Assembly: GCA_964498075.1 (NCBI GenBank)
Contig: CAZCGA010000001.1
Span: 103,642 to 167,641 of the forward strand
DNA from: CAZCGA01 sp964498075
GTDB lineage: Bacteria; Desulfobacterota; Binatia; HRBIN30
DNA length: 64,000 nt
Direction of reading: 5' to 3'
Below the pieces are notes generated by a model. It was not told where the DNA came from. It searched no databases and saw only the letters and a program-made list of their open reading frames with translations. Shown in pieces: positions 9,125-19,890 of this stretch. A program made the translations under genes and the position numbers. How positions within the stretch are numbered: the first letter of the stretch is position 1; every line of letters starts with the position of its first letter.

Positions 9125-10438
9125 ATGAGTCTCGAGCTGCTGCGAACCAGAGCGCCCGGCATACGCTGGGCGCTCTGGTTCGTGGTGATCGCCATCACGA
9201 TAGTCGGCACGGCGGCGCACGCCGACGACGACAAGTCCTGGACCCTCGACAGCAACAACTGGCAGCTCGGCAAGGACCTGCTTCCCGAGCCGGTCCTCAA
9301 CCGCGTGCAGAAGGGCGACTACCGGTACCGCGTCGTACCGGTCGACCCCGAGAAGTTCCGCCAGAACTATTCGAAGCGATTCTGGGAGGCCAGCGAGGCC
9401 AACGAAGGGAAGTACGACGTCGATACTTCCATTTGCGGCCTGAAAGACGTCACCACCGGCCAGATGCCGAAGTTCTTCTTCGGCTACCCGTTCCCCAAGA
9501 TCGACAAGAACGATCCGCAGGCTGGGTGCAAGATGGCGTGGAACTTCGCCGCCGCCACCAGCATGGGTGAAGGGGGCGGCGCCACCTTCACATTGAACGG
9601 CATCGACAGCGGCGGGGAGTTCAAGCGCATCAAGATGTGGCTGCACGGCATGGCGTTCCTGGGCCGTCAGGGCGGGCCGATCGACAATCCGGAGAACCTG
9701 CGTGGCACAGGGATGGTCAACGTGCTGGAGCCGCAGGACATCGACGGCGTCGCCGGTCTGGGCAAGACCCCCAACGACTGGACGTCGCAGGATCAGGTCT
9801 GGTTCTACGTGCCCTCCACGCGTCGCGTCCGCCGGGTCAACGCCGCCACGCGCTCCGATCCCGTGGCGGGGCTCGACATCTTCGGCGACGACCTCAACTG
9901 CTACGGCGGCAAGATCGAATACTACCGGTGGAAGCTCATCGGTGAGGGAAACATTCTTGCGCCGGTCCTCTCCCCCGAGCCGGTCAAACAGCGATGGACC
10001 TCACCGACGCACGCCGAGGTCGAGATTCCGTATTTCAAGGCTGCCTACGAGACACCCGGTGCCAAGGGGGCGCCGTGGCTGATCGTGGAGAACCTCGTCA
10101 TGGTTCCACGCCCCGTGTGGATCCTCGAGGGTCACTCGGAAGATCCCTACTACAACTTCGGCAAGGTCATCATGTACATGGACAAGGACATGTACCGCAT
10201 CTACTGGAAGCTGGTGCACAACCGCGCCGGCGAGTACTTCTATAACGCCATGTGCGCCTATCACTGGTCGAAGAACGACGACGGCAGCTTCGCCACGGTC
10301 ACGCCCAACATGGTGGTCGGCGTGAACGACAAGACCAACCGCGCCGCCTTGGGCGGGCGCTACAGCTCACAGTTCATTGAACGCAATTTCGAGCGGGACT
10401 ACTTCACCCTGCACCGCTTGACCCACATGACGGATTGA
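9125..10438 (+). CDS. DUF1329 family periplasmic protein, copy 2
   Basis: 437 residues from ATG 9125, only 14 bases after copy 1. The frame is open further upstream but there it lies inside copy 1. The start gives a signal peptide (LWFVVIAITIVGTAAHA). From WTLDSNNWQLGKDLLPE onward it aligns along the full length with copy 1, differing mainly in the middle and near the end. A perfect 13-base-pair hairpin lies in its first codons. No clear Shine-Dalgarno precedes the ATG, so translation may depend on ribosomes finishing copy 1. Two copies could mean two ligands or a heteromeric carrier. Confidence 0.85.
   Translation: MSLELLRTRAPGIRWALWFVVIAITIVGTAAHADDDKSWTLDSNNWQLGKDLLPEPVLNRVQKGDYRYRVVPVDPEKFRQNYSKRFWEASEANEGKYDVDTSICGLKDVTTGQMPKFFFGYPFPKIDKNDPQAGCKMAWNFAAATSMGEGGGATFTLNGIDSGGEFKRIKMWLHGMAFLGRQGGPIDNPENLRGTGMVNVLEPQDIDGVAGLGKTPNDWTSQDQVWFYVPSTRRVRRVNAATRSDPVAGLDIFGDDLNCYGGKIEYYRWKLIGEGNILAPVLSPEPVKQRWTSPTHAEVEIPYFKAAYETPGAKGAPWLIVENLVMVPRPVWILEGHSEDPYYNFGKVIMYMDKDMYRIYWKLVHNRAGEYFYNAMCAYHWSKNDDGSFATVTPNMVVGVNDKTNRAALGGRYSSQFIERNFERDYFTLHRLTHMTD
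9145..9180 (+). other. perfect 13-bp hairpin inside the start of DUF1329 copy 2
   Basis: AACCAGAGCGCCC (9145-9157) and GGGCGCTCTGGTT (9168-9180) are exact reverse complements around a 10-base loop. The hairpin starts 20 bases into the coding region and 34 bases past the stop of copy 1. No T-run follows. It could set the expression ratio of the two copies. Confidence 0.65.
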
Positions 10439-10453
10439 CCCGCCCGCGGCGGG
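10439..10453. terminator. short hairpin between convergent genes
   Basis: CCCGCC-CGC-GGCGGG directly after the stop of DUF1329 copy 2 and before the end of the opposite zinc-ribbon gene. It is GC-only and lacks a T-tract, so a terminator role is tentative. Confidence 0.35.
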
Positions 10454-10471
10454 GAGTTGTGCCCCCCTCGC

Positions 10472-10813
10472 TTACTTGTGCTTCGGGAATTCCGTTCGCA
10501 ACCAGCGGGCGATCCAGCCTTCCTGCTCTGGAAGCCCGAGCTTCTCCAGCTCCCCCTGATCAAGCCACATGCCGTGACAGGCCGGGCATTCATCCACCGC
10601 TACCCCGTCGACGCGGCGTTCGTGCAGGCGCGTCCCACACTTCGGGCACCGCATGCGTGCGGCGTCCTTGAGCGTCGTTTCCGTTTCGTCGTCCTTGGCG
10701 CGGCGCAACCGCTCGACCAGCTCGCGATCGCGCTCCGCGAAGTACTGCTCCTCGCGCGCGTGTTCCACGTCGCGGAGCTTGTCCCCCAACCGGTCCTTCT
10801 CGTTCGCGGCCAT
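10472..10813 (-). CDS. TFIIB-type zinc-ribbon protein
   Basis: 113 residues. The N-terminal half is a charged, probably helical or coiled-coil segment (residues 1-50). The C-terminal part holds a zinc ribbon with MRCPKCGTRL and ECPACHGMWLDQGELEKL: two CxxC pairs followed by the W-LD-GE-E signature of the zf-TFIIB family. Such small proteins are common and mostly uncharacterised; nucleic-acid or protein binding is assumed from the fold. It is convergent with the DUF1329 gene and divergent from the rhomboid gene. The start at ATG 10813 is the only sensible one. Confidence 0.85.
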   Translation of the reverse strand: MAANEKDRLGDKLRDVEHAREEQYFAERDRELVERLRRAKDDETETTLKDAARMRCPKCGTRLHERRVDGVAVDECPACHGMWLDQGELEKLGLPEQEGWIARWLRTEFPKHK

Positions 10814-10948
10814 CGTCCCACTCCCTTGCCGTGGCCAGCGTGCCGTCCGCAGTCCGGTTTGTCAACGTGGCAACGCGCCGCTATGGTGCGTCGCGCCGAT
10901 GGAACCGCGAGTGAGCGCCGCGTACGCTCGGGGAGCGAGAGGGGCTCC

Positions 10949-11629
10949 ATGATTCCGCTGCGCGATACCATTCCGTCGAGTCGCTTCCCGATCGTCAACC
11001 TGGCGCTCATCGCGGTCAACTGCGTGTGCTTCGTGTACGAGCTCAGTCTCGGCAATCGGGCGCATCGGTTCATCGAGGTGTTCGGGCTGGTGCCGGCGCA
11101 CTTCGATGTGCTGTCGCTGACCGGAATCGTGCCGTTGTTCAGCAGCATGTTCCTGCACGGCGGCTTCCTGCACCTGCTGGGGAACATGCTCTTTCTCTAC
11201 ATCTTCGGCGACAACGTCGAGGACCGGATGGGACACTTCCGTTTCCTCGCCTTCTATCTGCTGTGCGGCGTCGCCGCAGGTCTCGCGCAAGCGTATACCA
11301 TGGCGGCGTCGACGGTCCCGATGATCGGCGCCAGCGGAGCGATCGCCGGCGTGTCCGGCGCCTACTTCCTCTTCTTCCCGACTGCTCGCGTGGTCACCCT
11401 GGTACCCATCTTCTTCTTTTTTCAGGTCATCGAGATCCCTGCAGTGGTGTTCCTGTTTTTCTGGTTCCTGATGCAGGTGTTCTACGGCTTTGCAACGATT
11501 TCCGTCGAGGGCCGTGCGGTGGGTGGCGTCGCGTGGTGGGCGCACGTCGGCGGGTTCGTGTTCGGAATGTTGGCGGCGCCGCTGGCGGCGCGGCGCCGGC
11601 GCAACTCGGCTCGCATCACACGCGGGTGA
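10949..11629 (+). CDS. rhomboid family intramembrane serine protease
   Basis: 226 residues from ATG 10949, preceded by GGGAGCGAGAGGGG. The upstream extension of the frame overlaps the divergent zinc-ribbon gene and is rejected. Six or so membrane segments are evident. Catalytic features are present: the conserved LHGGFLHLLGNMLFLYIFG region in the N-terminal half, the nucleophile in GASGAIAGVSGAY (Ser of GxSG), and the partner His in AHVGGFVFGM near the C-terminus. Rhomboids cut transmembrane substrates; the substrate here is unknown. It is followed 65 bases later by clpB, which appears to have its own promoter. Confidence 0.92.
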   Translation: MIPLRDTIPSSRFPIVNLALIAVNCVCFVYELSLGNRAHRFIEVFGLVPAHFDVLSLTGIVPLFSSMFLHGGFLHLLGNMLFLYIFGDNVEDRMGHFRFLAFYLLCGVAAGLAQAYTMAASTVPMIGASGAIAGVSGAYFLFFPTARVVTLVPIFFFFQVIEIPAVVFLFFWFLMQVFYGFATISVEGRAVGGVAWWAHVGGFVFGMLAAPLAARRRRNSARITRG

Positions 11630-11638
11630 AGCGCGCGC

Positions 11639-11668
11639 CTTGATGAGGCTTGCCTTCACCCGCATCAT
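11639..11668 (+). promoter_or_regulatory. candidate heat-shock (sigma-32-like) promoter for clpB
   Basis: CTTGATG (11639-11645), 13 bases, then CCCGCATCAT (11659-11668) resembles the sigma-32 consensus CTTGAAA-N13-15-CCCCATnT. The start of transcription would fall about 20 bases before the clpB ATG. It fits the known heat-shock control of clpB, but the match is imperfect. Confidence 0.45.
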
Positions 11669-11694
11669 GATTACGTTGGCGGAACGGAGAGCCA

Positions 11695-14316
<2,622 letters not shown>

Positions 14317-14331
14317 GCCGAGCGTGCCCGT

Positions 14332-14349
14332 GTCGGTGAATCGACCGAC
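14332..14349. terminator. hairpin between convergent clpB and ferritin-like gene
   Basis: GTCGGT-GAATCG-ACCGAC, a perfect 6-bp stem 15 bases after the clpB stop, in the 59-base spacer between convergent genes. No T-tract. Confidence 0.3.
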
Positions 14350-14375
14350 CACGAAGACGCGCACGATTCGCGTCG

Positions 14376-15197
14376 CTACTTCCGCATCACGCTGAGCGCC
14401 GCGCGGGCGATCCGCGGCGCGAAGCGCGGCCGCAGCAGCCCCGGGGGGTACACCTCCAGGCGCCGCTGATTTTCGCGCAGGCAGATCTCCAGAAACCCGC
14501 GAATCGAGAAGTCGCCCAGCGAGTCGTGACTCTTCATGGCGAAGTTGTCTTGCTCCGTTCCGCCGAGGTCGAACGCGGTGCGAACGCGGCTGATGATCTG
14601 CAGCGAGACGGCGAGGCCGCGGCGGAAGTCGAGCAGCACGCGCAGGTCGCGCGGCATGCGGGCGCGCCGGTAGGCGATCCAATTCACAAAGAACAGGACG
14701 TGGCGTGCTTCCTCCTGCATGATGGGATCGAACAGGGACACCAGTGGCGGTGGGAAGAAGCCGGAGTCGCGCGCAATCGCAAACAACCCGAAGGCAAAGA
14801 AAGCGTCGAAGCACTCGCCGTACTCGGTGCGGATGAAGGCCCACGTTGGATCTTCGCGATCGAGGTCCTCCGTACGCGTCTTGACGGGGATGCCGTAACG
14901 ACGCGTGAGCAGATCGAGGAGCGCCGCATGTCGCCCCTCCTCGAAGCCTTGGAGCGCAATCGCCTCGCTCACCAGCGGGTCGGCTTCCACGGTCGCCATG
15001 CGTTGCACCTTGTAGGCGGTCTCACGCTCGGTGTTGACCGCCTCGTCCCAGATCGGCAAGGCGGCGAGTCGGGCGCGGCTGTCCTCGTCGATCTCCGGCC
15101 AAGTGATGTCGGCTGGTGCGTAACGCTCGTGCGTGTCCATGAATGACTGGCAAAAGAGTCGCTTGTGTTCTTCGCTTCCGACGATCGGCGTGCCCAT
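14376..15197 (-). CDS. ferritin-like di-iron domain protein
   Basis: 273 residues. Two ExxH motifs typical of ferritin-like four-helix di-iron centres are present: GFEEGRHAALLDLL (about residues 90-105) and MQEEARHVLFFVNW (about 165-180), with acidic residues in the intervening helices (RTEYGECFDAFFAFGL). A basic, possibly membrane-associating tail follows. No signal peptide is seen. Proteins of this type include oxygenases and desaturase-like enzymes; the substrate cannot be told. It is the last gene of a minus-strand run behind the broken ftsH fragment. Both ExxH motifs are intact, unlike the paralog at 62495-63589. Confidence 0.75.
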   Translation of the reverse strand: MGTPIVGSEEHKRLFCQSFMDTHERYAPADITWPEIDEDSRARLAALPIWDEAVNTERETAYKVQRMATVEADPLVSEAIALQGFEEGRHAALLDLLTRRYGIPVKTRTEDLDREDPTWAFIRTEYGECFDAFFAFGLFAIARDSGFFPPPLVSLFDPIMQEEARHVLFFVNWIAYRRARMPRDLRVLLDFRRGLAVSLQIISRVRTAFDLGGTEQDNFAMKSHDSLGDFSIRGFLEICLRENQRRLEVYPPGLLRPRFAPRIARAALSVMRK

Positions 15198-15351
15198 CCT
15201 CAGCCTACCTCCTGACCCAGGCCGCGTTGCGGCGCTCGCCCCGCGGCGTATTTGTATCGTTCGTGCCGGCGGCTTCGGGAATTGCCCCCCCCAGGTCGGT
15301 GGACCTTCTAACAGGCTTTGCGCAGTGACTGAAGAGGCGCAAACGGCTCCG

Positions 15352-15365
15352 GGCGGGTGCCCGCC
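15352..15365 (-). terminator. hairpin after the ftsH fragment
   Basis: GGCGGG-TG-CCCGCC read on the plus strand, lying two bases past the ftsH stop on the minus strand. A GC-rich stem without a T-tract; tentative. Confidence 0.35.
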
Positions 15366-15367
15366 GG

Positions 15368-15880
15368 CTAGCTCGCGGCCCGCTGCGGCCGGGTGTCGTT
15401 GGCCAGGAGCGCCCGCAGTTCGTCGCCGTCGACCACCTCGCGTTCGAGCAGGCGGCGTGCGACCGCATCAAGGGTCGCCCGTCGATCGGTGAGCATGCGC
15501 CGCACCTTCTCATGCGCGCGTTCGAGCAGCTTCTCCACCTCGGCATCGATGGCGCCGGCCTTCTCCTCGCTGTACTCCTTGCGGCCCGTCAGGGCTGCGT
15601 CGAGAAATGCCGAACGCCGCTCGGATTCGAAGGTCCGCAGGCCAAGCGTTTCACTCATGCCGTACTGGGTCACCATGCTCAGCGCGATGTCGGTCGCCTT
15701 CTGCAGGTCGTCTTGCGCGCCGGTGGAGATGTCGCCGAAGACCAGCTCTTCGGCGACGCGTCCGCCGAGCAGGACACACATGCGGTCTTCCAGCTCCGAA
15801 CGCGTCATCAGGTAGCGGTCCTGCGTCGGCAGTTGCTGCGTGTAGCCGAGCGCCGCGATGCCACGGGGAATGATCGACGA
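15368..15880 (-). pseudogene. ftsH: FtsH protease, C-terminal fragment only
   Basis: The frame encodes about 170 residues that match only the end of the M41 peptidase domain: SIIPRGIAALGYTQQLP, then LEDRMCVLLGGRVAEELVFG, DDLQKATDIALSMVTQYGMS, and a normal C-terminal tail. A full FtsH is over 600 residues. The two membrane helices, the AAA+ module and the zinc-binding HEXXH motif are all absent. Homology stops abruptly at 15880, where a TGA in the same frame (15881-15883) lies in the universal-stress-protein sequence. Without the zinc site it cannot be an active protease. Either a real deletion fused two genes or the assembly joined two contigs wrongly. Confidence 0.85.
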
Positions 15881-16154
15881 TCATGGGCTCGAACGTATTC
15901 GCCCCCTTCTCCTGTGCCAGCCAGCCGAACTCTTCATCCGCCCGCGCCCGCAGCTTGGCGATCACCCCGGCGCTGCTGCCGAGCCCTTCGGCCTCGACGC
16001 GCGCGGCAAAGTCGGCCTCCACCACGTGCAAGGCCGTGATCTCACCGTGCGGGCACCAGCTCAGGGCCAGATCCAAAGCCCGGCGCGAACCGGGTGAGAA
16101 ATCCATTGCCACCAGCAGCGCTTGCGGCAACACACTCATGCGTGGTTCGCTCAT
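15881..16154 (-). pseudogene. universal stress protein, N-terminal fragment
   Basis: From ATG 16154 about 90 residues match the start of UspA-type proteins: a first strand LLVAMDFSPGSRRALDLAL and EITALHVVEA. The second half of the domain, including the nucleotide-binding G-2x-G-9x-G(S/T) motif, is missing. The frame runs on into the ftsH fragment in a different reading frame and ends at 15651, so the tail past about 15880 is meaningless. The junction coincides with a 13-base palindrome (TGATCGACGATCA, 15871-15883). A normal gene would be about 140-150 residues. Confidence 0.75.
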
Positions 16155-16676
16155 CTGCTACACCTCTCGGGGTTCGTGGCAATCGTGCCGCGTGCACCGT
16201 TGGGCCAAGCTCATCGTCGAAGCTGCGAGGGTCATGAGCGCCTCATTCCGGGCTGGGCCGAAGCTTACCTGCGACCGGCGGACAAGTCACGTGTGGCGCC
16301 GTTCGGAGCGCACGGATCCATGACCACCGCGCGCACGCGGCGCTGCGATCCGAGTGCAAACACCGGCGAAAAGCTCGGAAATTCATTGACCCATCGAGCC
16401 GGTGGTGTTACCATTTTTTTGGGATGGGCATCACGAGGAAGGGAGCGCGGTGAATCAGTTCACACCTTCGCTCCGACTCTTTGTCCCTCGCCACGCGTCC
16501 AGTTCGCCTTCTCGTACCCCATCAGTTCCAGAGCCCAGATTGTTGGGCGGCGTCCACGCCCATATAATCTACGTAGTGAATAGAGGCGACCCAGTGAGCA
16601 TCCAATGACGTAGGGCGGCGGCGGGGTGCGCTTGAGGCGGTTTGGGTGGAACGGCTTATCGCCAAAGGAGCGGGTC
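16155..16676 (+). promoter_or_regulatory. 522-base non-coding region upstream of prkA, with promoter at 16386-16414
   Basis: No credible gene is seen here. The clearest signal is TTGACC (16386-16391), 17 bases, TACCAT (16409-16414), followed at once by a run of seven T. Transcription from it would give a 5' leader of about 255 bases before the prkA ATG. The 5' part (16155-16380) also serves as upstream region of the usp fragment on the other strand. No known riboswitch was recognised. Confidence 0.5.
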
Positions 16677-18614
16677 ATGCAGCAAGACAAGGCGACGTTT
16701 GAAAAGCTCATCCAGGAAGACCGGGCAACCCGGGAGGTCCACAGCTGGCGCGGGACGTTTCTGGATTACCTCGAGCGCATCAAGGAAAACCCGAGCCTCC
16801 CGAAGTTGGCGCACGCCAGGCTGCACAACGTCATCATGCGCACCGGGGTGCACGACATCAACGAATCCGAGGATCCCCGCGTCAAGCGGCTCTTCAAGGA
16901 TGAGTCGGTCAAGGTCTACAACTTCTTCGCCGACGAGTTCTTCGGCATCGAGAAGGTGGTGGCGCAAATCGCGCGCTACTTCCATTCCGCCTCGCTGAAG
17001 GGCGAGGAAAGCCGGCAGGTACTCTACCTCATGGGACCGGTCGGTTCCGGCAAAAGCTCGCTGGTGGAGAAGCTGCTGCACGGCTTGGAGGAAAGCGAGC
17101 CGTTGTACGTCATTGACGGCTGCCCGATGGCGGAAGAGCCGTTGCATCTGATTCCACGTCACCTGCGACGCGAGTTCGAAAAGATGCTCGGCGTGCACAT
17201 CGAGGGGGACCTGTGCCCCGTGTGCCGCTTCCGCCTCAAGGAGGAGTTCGGCGAACGCTACGAAGAGGTGCCGATCGTCACCCGGACGTTCTCGAAGCGC
17301 AATCGGGTGGGCATCGGCGTCGTTCCACCGGTCGATCCAAACAACCAAGACACGTCCGTCTTGATCGGCAGTGAGGACATTTCCAAGCTCGATATCTACT
17401 CTGAGGGCGACCCGCGCGTGCTCGATCTGAACGGTGCGCTCAACGTCGGCAACCGCGGGATGGTCGAGTTCATCGAGGTCTTCAAAAACGAAACCGAGTA
17501 CCTGCACGCGATGATCACCGCGACCCAGGAAAAGGTGATTCCCGCGCCGGGACGGCACGGCATGGTGTACGTCGACACGGTGATTGTCGCCCATTCCAAC
17601 GAGGCGGAGTGGCAAAAGTTCAAGGCCGATCACACCAACGAAGCGATCCTCGACCGCATCGTGGTCGTCAAGGTACCGTACAACCTCCGCCTGTCCGAGG
17701 AAGTGAAGATCTACCAGAAGATCATCCGCAACTCCGACTTCCGCGCGCACGTGGCGCCACACACGCTGGAAGTCGCCTCGATGTTCGCCATCCTCTCGCG
17801 GCTCGAGCCGACCACCAAGTGCGATCTGATGACCAAGCTGAAGCTCTACAACGGCGAGGAGGTCGTCGAGAAGGGTAAGACGAAGAAGATCGACGTGCAG
17901 GAGCTGCGCGACGACACCAAGCGCGAGGGCATGAGCGGCATCTCCACCCGCTTCATCATGAAGGCGCTCGACAACGCCCTCTCGGACAACATCAGCGGCA
18001 ACTGCATCAACGCGATCACCGTACGCGAGGCGCTGATCAACATGACCAAGGAGGCGGATCTCCCCGACGATGCGCGCAAACAGTACCTCGACTTCCTGCA
18101 GGACATCCTGCACAAGGAGTACCTCGACGTCCTGGAGAAGGAGATCACCAAGGCCTTCGTCTACTCCTACCAGGAGCAGGCCGAGTCGCTCTTCCAGAAC
18201 TACCTCGATCACGCCGAAGCCTACGTGAACAAGACGAGGGTGAAGGACCGCAATACCAAGGAAGAGCTGCAACCGGACGAGGGCTTCCTCAAGTCGATCG
18301 AGGAGCAGATCGCCATCATCGGCTCCGCCGCGGAAGGCTTCCGCCAGGAAGTCATCGCCTACCTGTGGGCCGCTAGCCGCCGCGGCGAGAAGGTCAGCTA
18401 TCGCAGCTACGAACCGCTGAAGGAAGCCATCGAGAAGAAGCTGATGACCTCGGTGCGCGACATCAGCCGGATCATCACCAAGGCACGTACCCGCGACGAG
18501 GAGCAAACGGACAAGTACAACACCATGGTGAAGAACCTGCTGGAGAACGGCTACTGCGACAACTGCGTCGACGTCGTGCTGAAATACGCCGCCAACAACC
18601 TGTGGAAGGACTGA
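16677..18614 (+). CDS. prkA: PrkA family serine protein kinase
   Basis: 645 residues from ATG 16677, chosen because AAAGGAG lies 7 bases upstream and the length equals that of E. coli YeaG; an in-frame ATG 51 bases earlier is less likely. An AAA-type N-terminal module has Walker A GPVGSGKS at residues 120-127 and HMxTA-type motifs, followed by the PrkA C-terminal kinase-like domain. PrkA/YeaG acts in stress and starvation responses, and recent work also describes AAA+ protease activity for some members. It is the first gene of the conserved prkA-yeaH-spoVR cluster, with a 75-base gap before the next gene. Confidence 0.96.
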   Translation: MQQDKATFEKLIQEDRATREVHSWRGTFLDYLERIKENPSLPKLAHARLHNVIMRTGVHDINESEDPRVKRLFKDESVKVYNFFADEFFGIEKVVAQIARYFHSASLKGEESRQVLYLMGPVGSGKSSLVEKLLHGLEESEPLYVIDGCPMAEEPLHLIPRHLRREFEKMLGVHIEGDLCPVCRFRLKEEFGERYEEVPIVTRTFSKRNRVGIGVVPPVDPNNQDTSVLIGSEDISKLDIYSEGDPRVLDLNGALNVGNRGMVEFIEVFKNETEYLHAMITATQEKVIPAPGRHGMVYVDTVIVAHSNEAEWQKFKADHTNEAILDRIVVVKVPYNLRLSEEVKIYQKIIRNSDFRAHVAPHTLEVASMFAILSRLEPTTKCDLMTKLKLYNGEEVVEKGKTKKIDVQELRDDTKREGMSGISTRFIMKALDNALSDNISGNCINAITVREALINMTKEADLPDDARKQYLDFLQDILHKEYLDVLEKEITKAFVYSYQEQAESLFQNYLDHAEAYVNKTRVKDRNTKEELQPDEGFLKSIEEQIAIIGSAAEGFRQEVIAYLWAASRRGEKVSYRSYEPLKEAIEKKLMTSVRDISRIITKARTRDEEQTDKYNTMVKNLLENGYCDNCVDVVLKYAANNLWKD

Positions 18615-18689
18615 GGGACCCGCACACGAGGGGACCCGCGCACCGCCGATGCCTCCGCGGCGCCCATCGTGGCAGTCACCTGATCGGTG

Positions 18690-19880
18690 ATGTCCGCCTC
18701 CGAAACGATCTTCCATCCCTTTCGCCCGTCAGAGGCCGAGCGCAGTGATCGCTCGGCCGGCGACCGGCTGCGTCACCGCCAAAAGGTACGCGAGTCGATC
18801 CGCGAGAACATCGCCGACATCATCGCCGAGGAATCGATCATCGGAAAGGACCGCGAGCACATCATCAAGGTCCCCATCCGCGGCATCAAAGAGTACCGGT
18901 TCATCTACGGCGACAACGCGCCGGGCGTAGCGCAAGGCGACGGCGACTCACAGCGCGGGCAGGTCGTCGGCAAGGCGCGCGGCCGCGGCGATGGGGCCGA
19001 CGAGCAGGCTGGGGATCAACCCGGCGTCGATTACTACGAAACCGACGTCACCTTGGAAGAAGTGATCGACATCATGTTCGAGGACCTGGAGCTGCCCGAC
19101 CTCGAGCGCAAGAAGCTGCGCGAGATCGCGGCACAGCGCATGAGCCGCCGGAAAGGATACCGCCAGGTTGGCGTCCGCGTGCGCCTCGACAAGCGCCGTA
19201 CCGTCAAAGCCAAGGTCAAGCGCCGACTGGCCACCCGCCATACCAGCAATCACTTCCGCGACGACCGGCAGCGGTTCCCGTTTCACGAGGATGACCTCAC
19301 CTACCGTCACCTGGTCACCGACACGAAGAAGGAGTCGAACGCTGTGGTCCTGTGCGTCATGGACACCTCGGGCTCCATGGACACGATGAAGAAATACCTG
19401 GCCCGCAGCTTCTTCTTCCTGCTCTATCAGTTCATCGTCACGAAGTACCGCAACGTCGAGATCGTGTTCATCGCGCATCACACCGAGGCCCGCGAGGTCG
19501 GCGAAGACGAGTTCTTCCGCAAGGGCGAATCCGGCGGCACGTTCATCTCGTCGGGGTATCAGAAGGCCCTGGACATCATCGCGGCGCGCTACCACCCTTC
19601 ACTCTGGAACGTCTACGCGTTTCACTGCTCCGACGGCGACAACTTCGATTCCGACAACGCCGCGGCGCTGCGCTGCGCCCGCGAGCTGGCGGACGTGTGC
19701 AACTTGTTCGGTTACGGGGAAATCAAACCGCTCGGCTCGCGCTACTACGAAAGCTCGATGTTGAATATCTTCCGCCGCCTGGAGGCGGACAACTTCCAGA
19801 CCGTCCTCATCGAGCGCAAAGAGGACATCTGGCCCAGCTTCAAGGCGTTCTTGGCGAAGGACCGCGGGACCGAGCAGTGA
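18690..19880 (+). CDS. YeaH/YhbH family protein (DUF444), VWA-like
   Basis: 396 residues from ATG 18690; a GTG codon just before it (18687) is an alternative, and neither has a strong ribosome site. The N-terminal third is basic and charged. The C-terminal two thirds have a von Willebrand A-like core with VVLCVMDTSGSMDTMKKYLA (DxSxS metal-site pattern) and FIAHHTEAREV, as in DUF444. In E. coli the yeaG-yeaH pair is controlled by sigma-S and nitrogen starvation. YeaH is likely a partner of PrkA. It ends 10 bases before spoVR. Confidence 0.93.
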   Translation: MSASETIFHPFRPSEAERSDRSAGDRLRHRQKVRESIRENIADIIAEESIIGKDREHIIKVPIRGIKEYRFIYGDNAPGVAQGDGDSQRGQVVGKARGRGDGADEQAGDQPGVDYYETDVTLEEVIDIMFEDLELPDLERKKLREIAAQRMSRRKGYRQVGVRVRLDKRRTVKAKVKRRLATRHTSNHFRDDRQRFPFHEDDLTYRHLVTDTKKESNAVVLCVMDTSGSMDTMKKYLARSFFFLLYQFIVTKYRNVEIVFIAHHTEAREVGEDEFFRKGESGGTFISSGYQKALDIIAARYHPSLWNVYAFHCSDGDNFDSDNAAALRCARELADVCNLFGYGEIKPLGSRYYESSMLNIFRRLEADNFQTVLIERKEDIWPSFKAFLAKDRGTEQ

Positions 19881-19890
19881 GGTCGTAAGC

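Noticed and set aside
16656..18716. 686-codon open frame opposite prkA
   Set aside because: Antisense to prkA with no recognisable domain.
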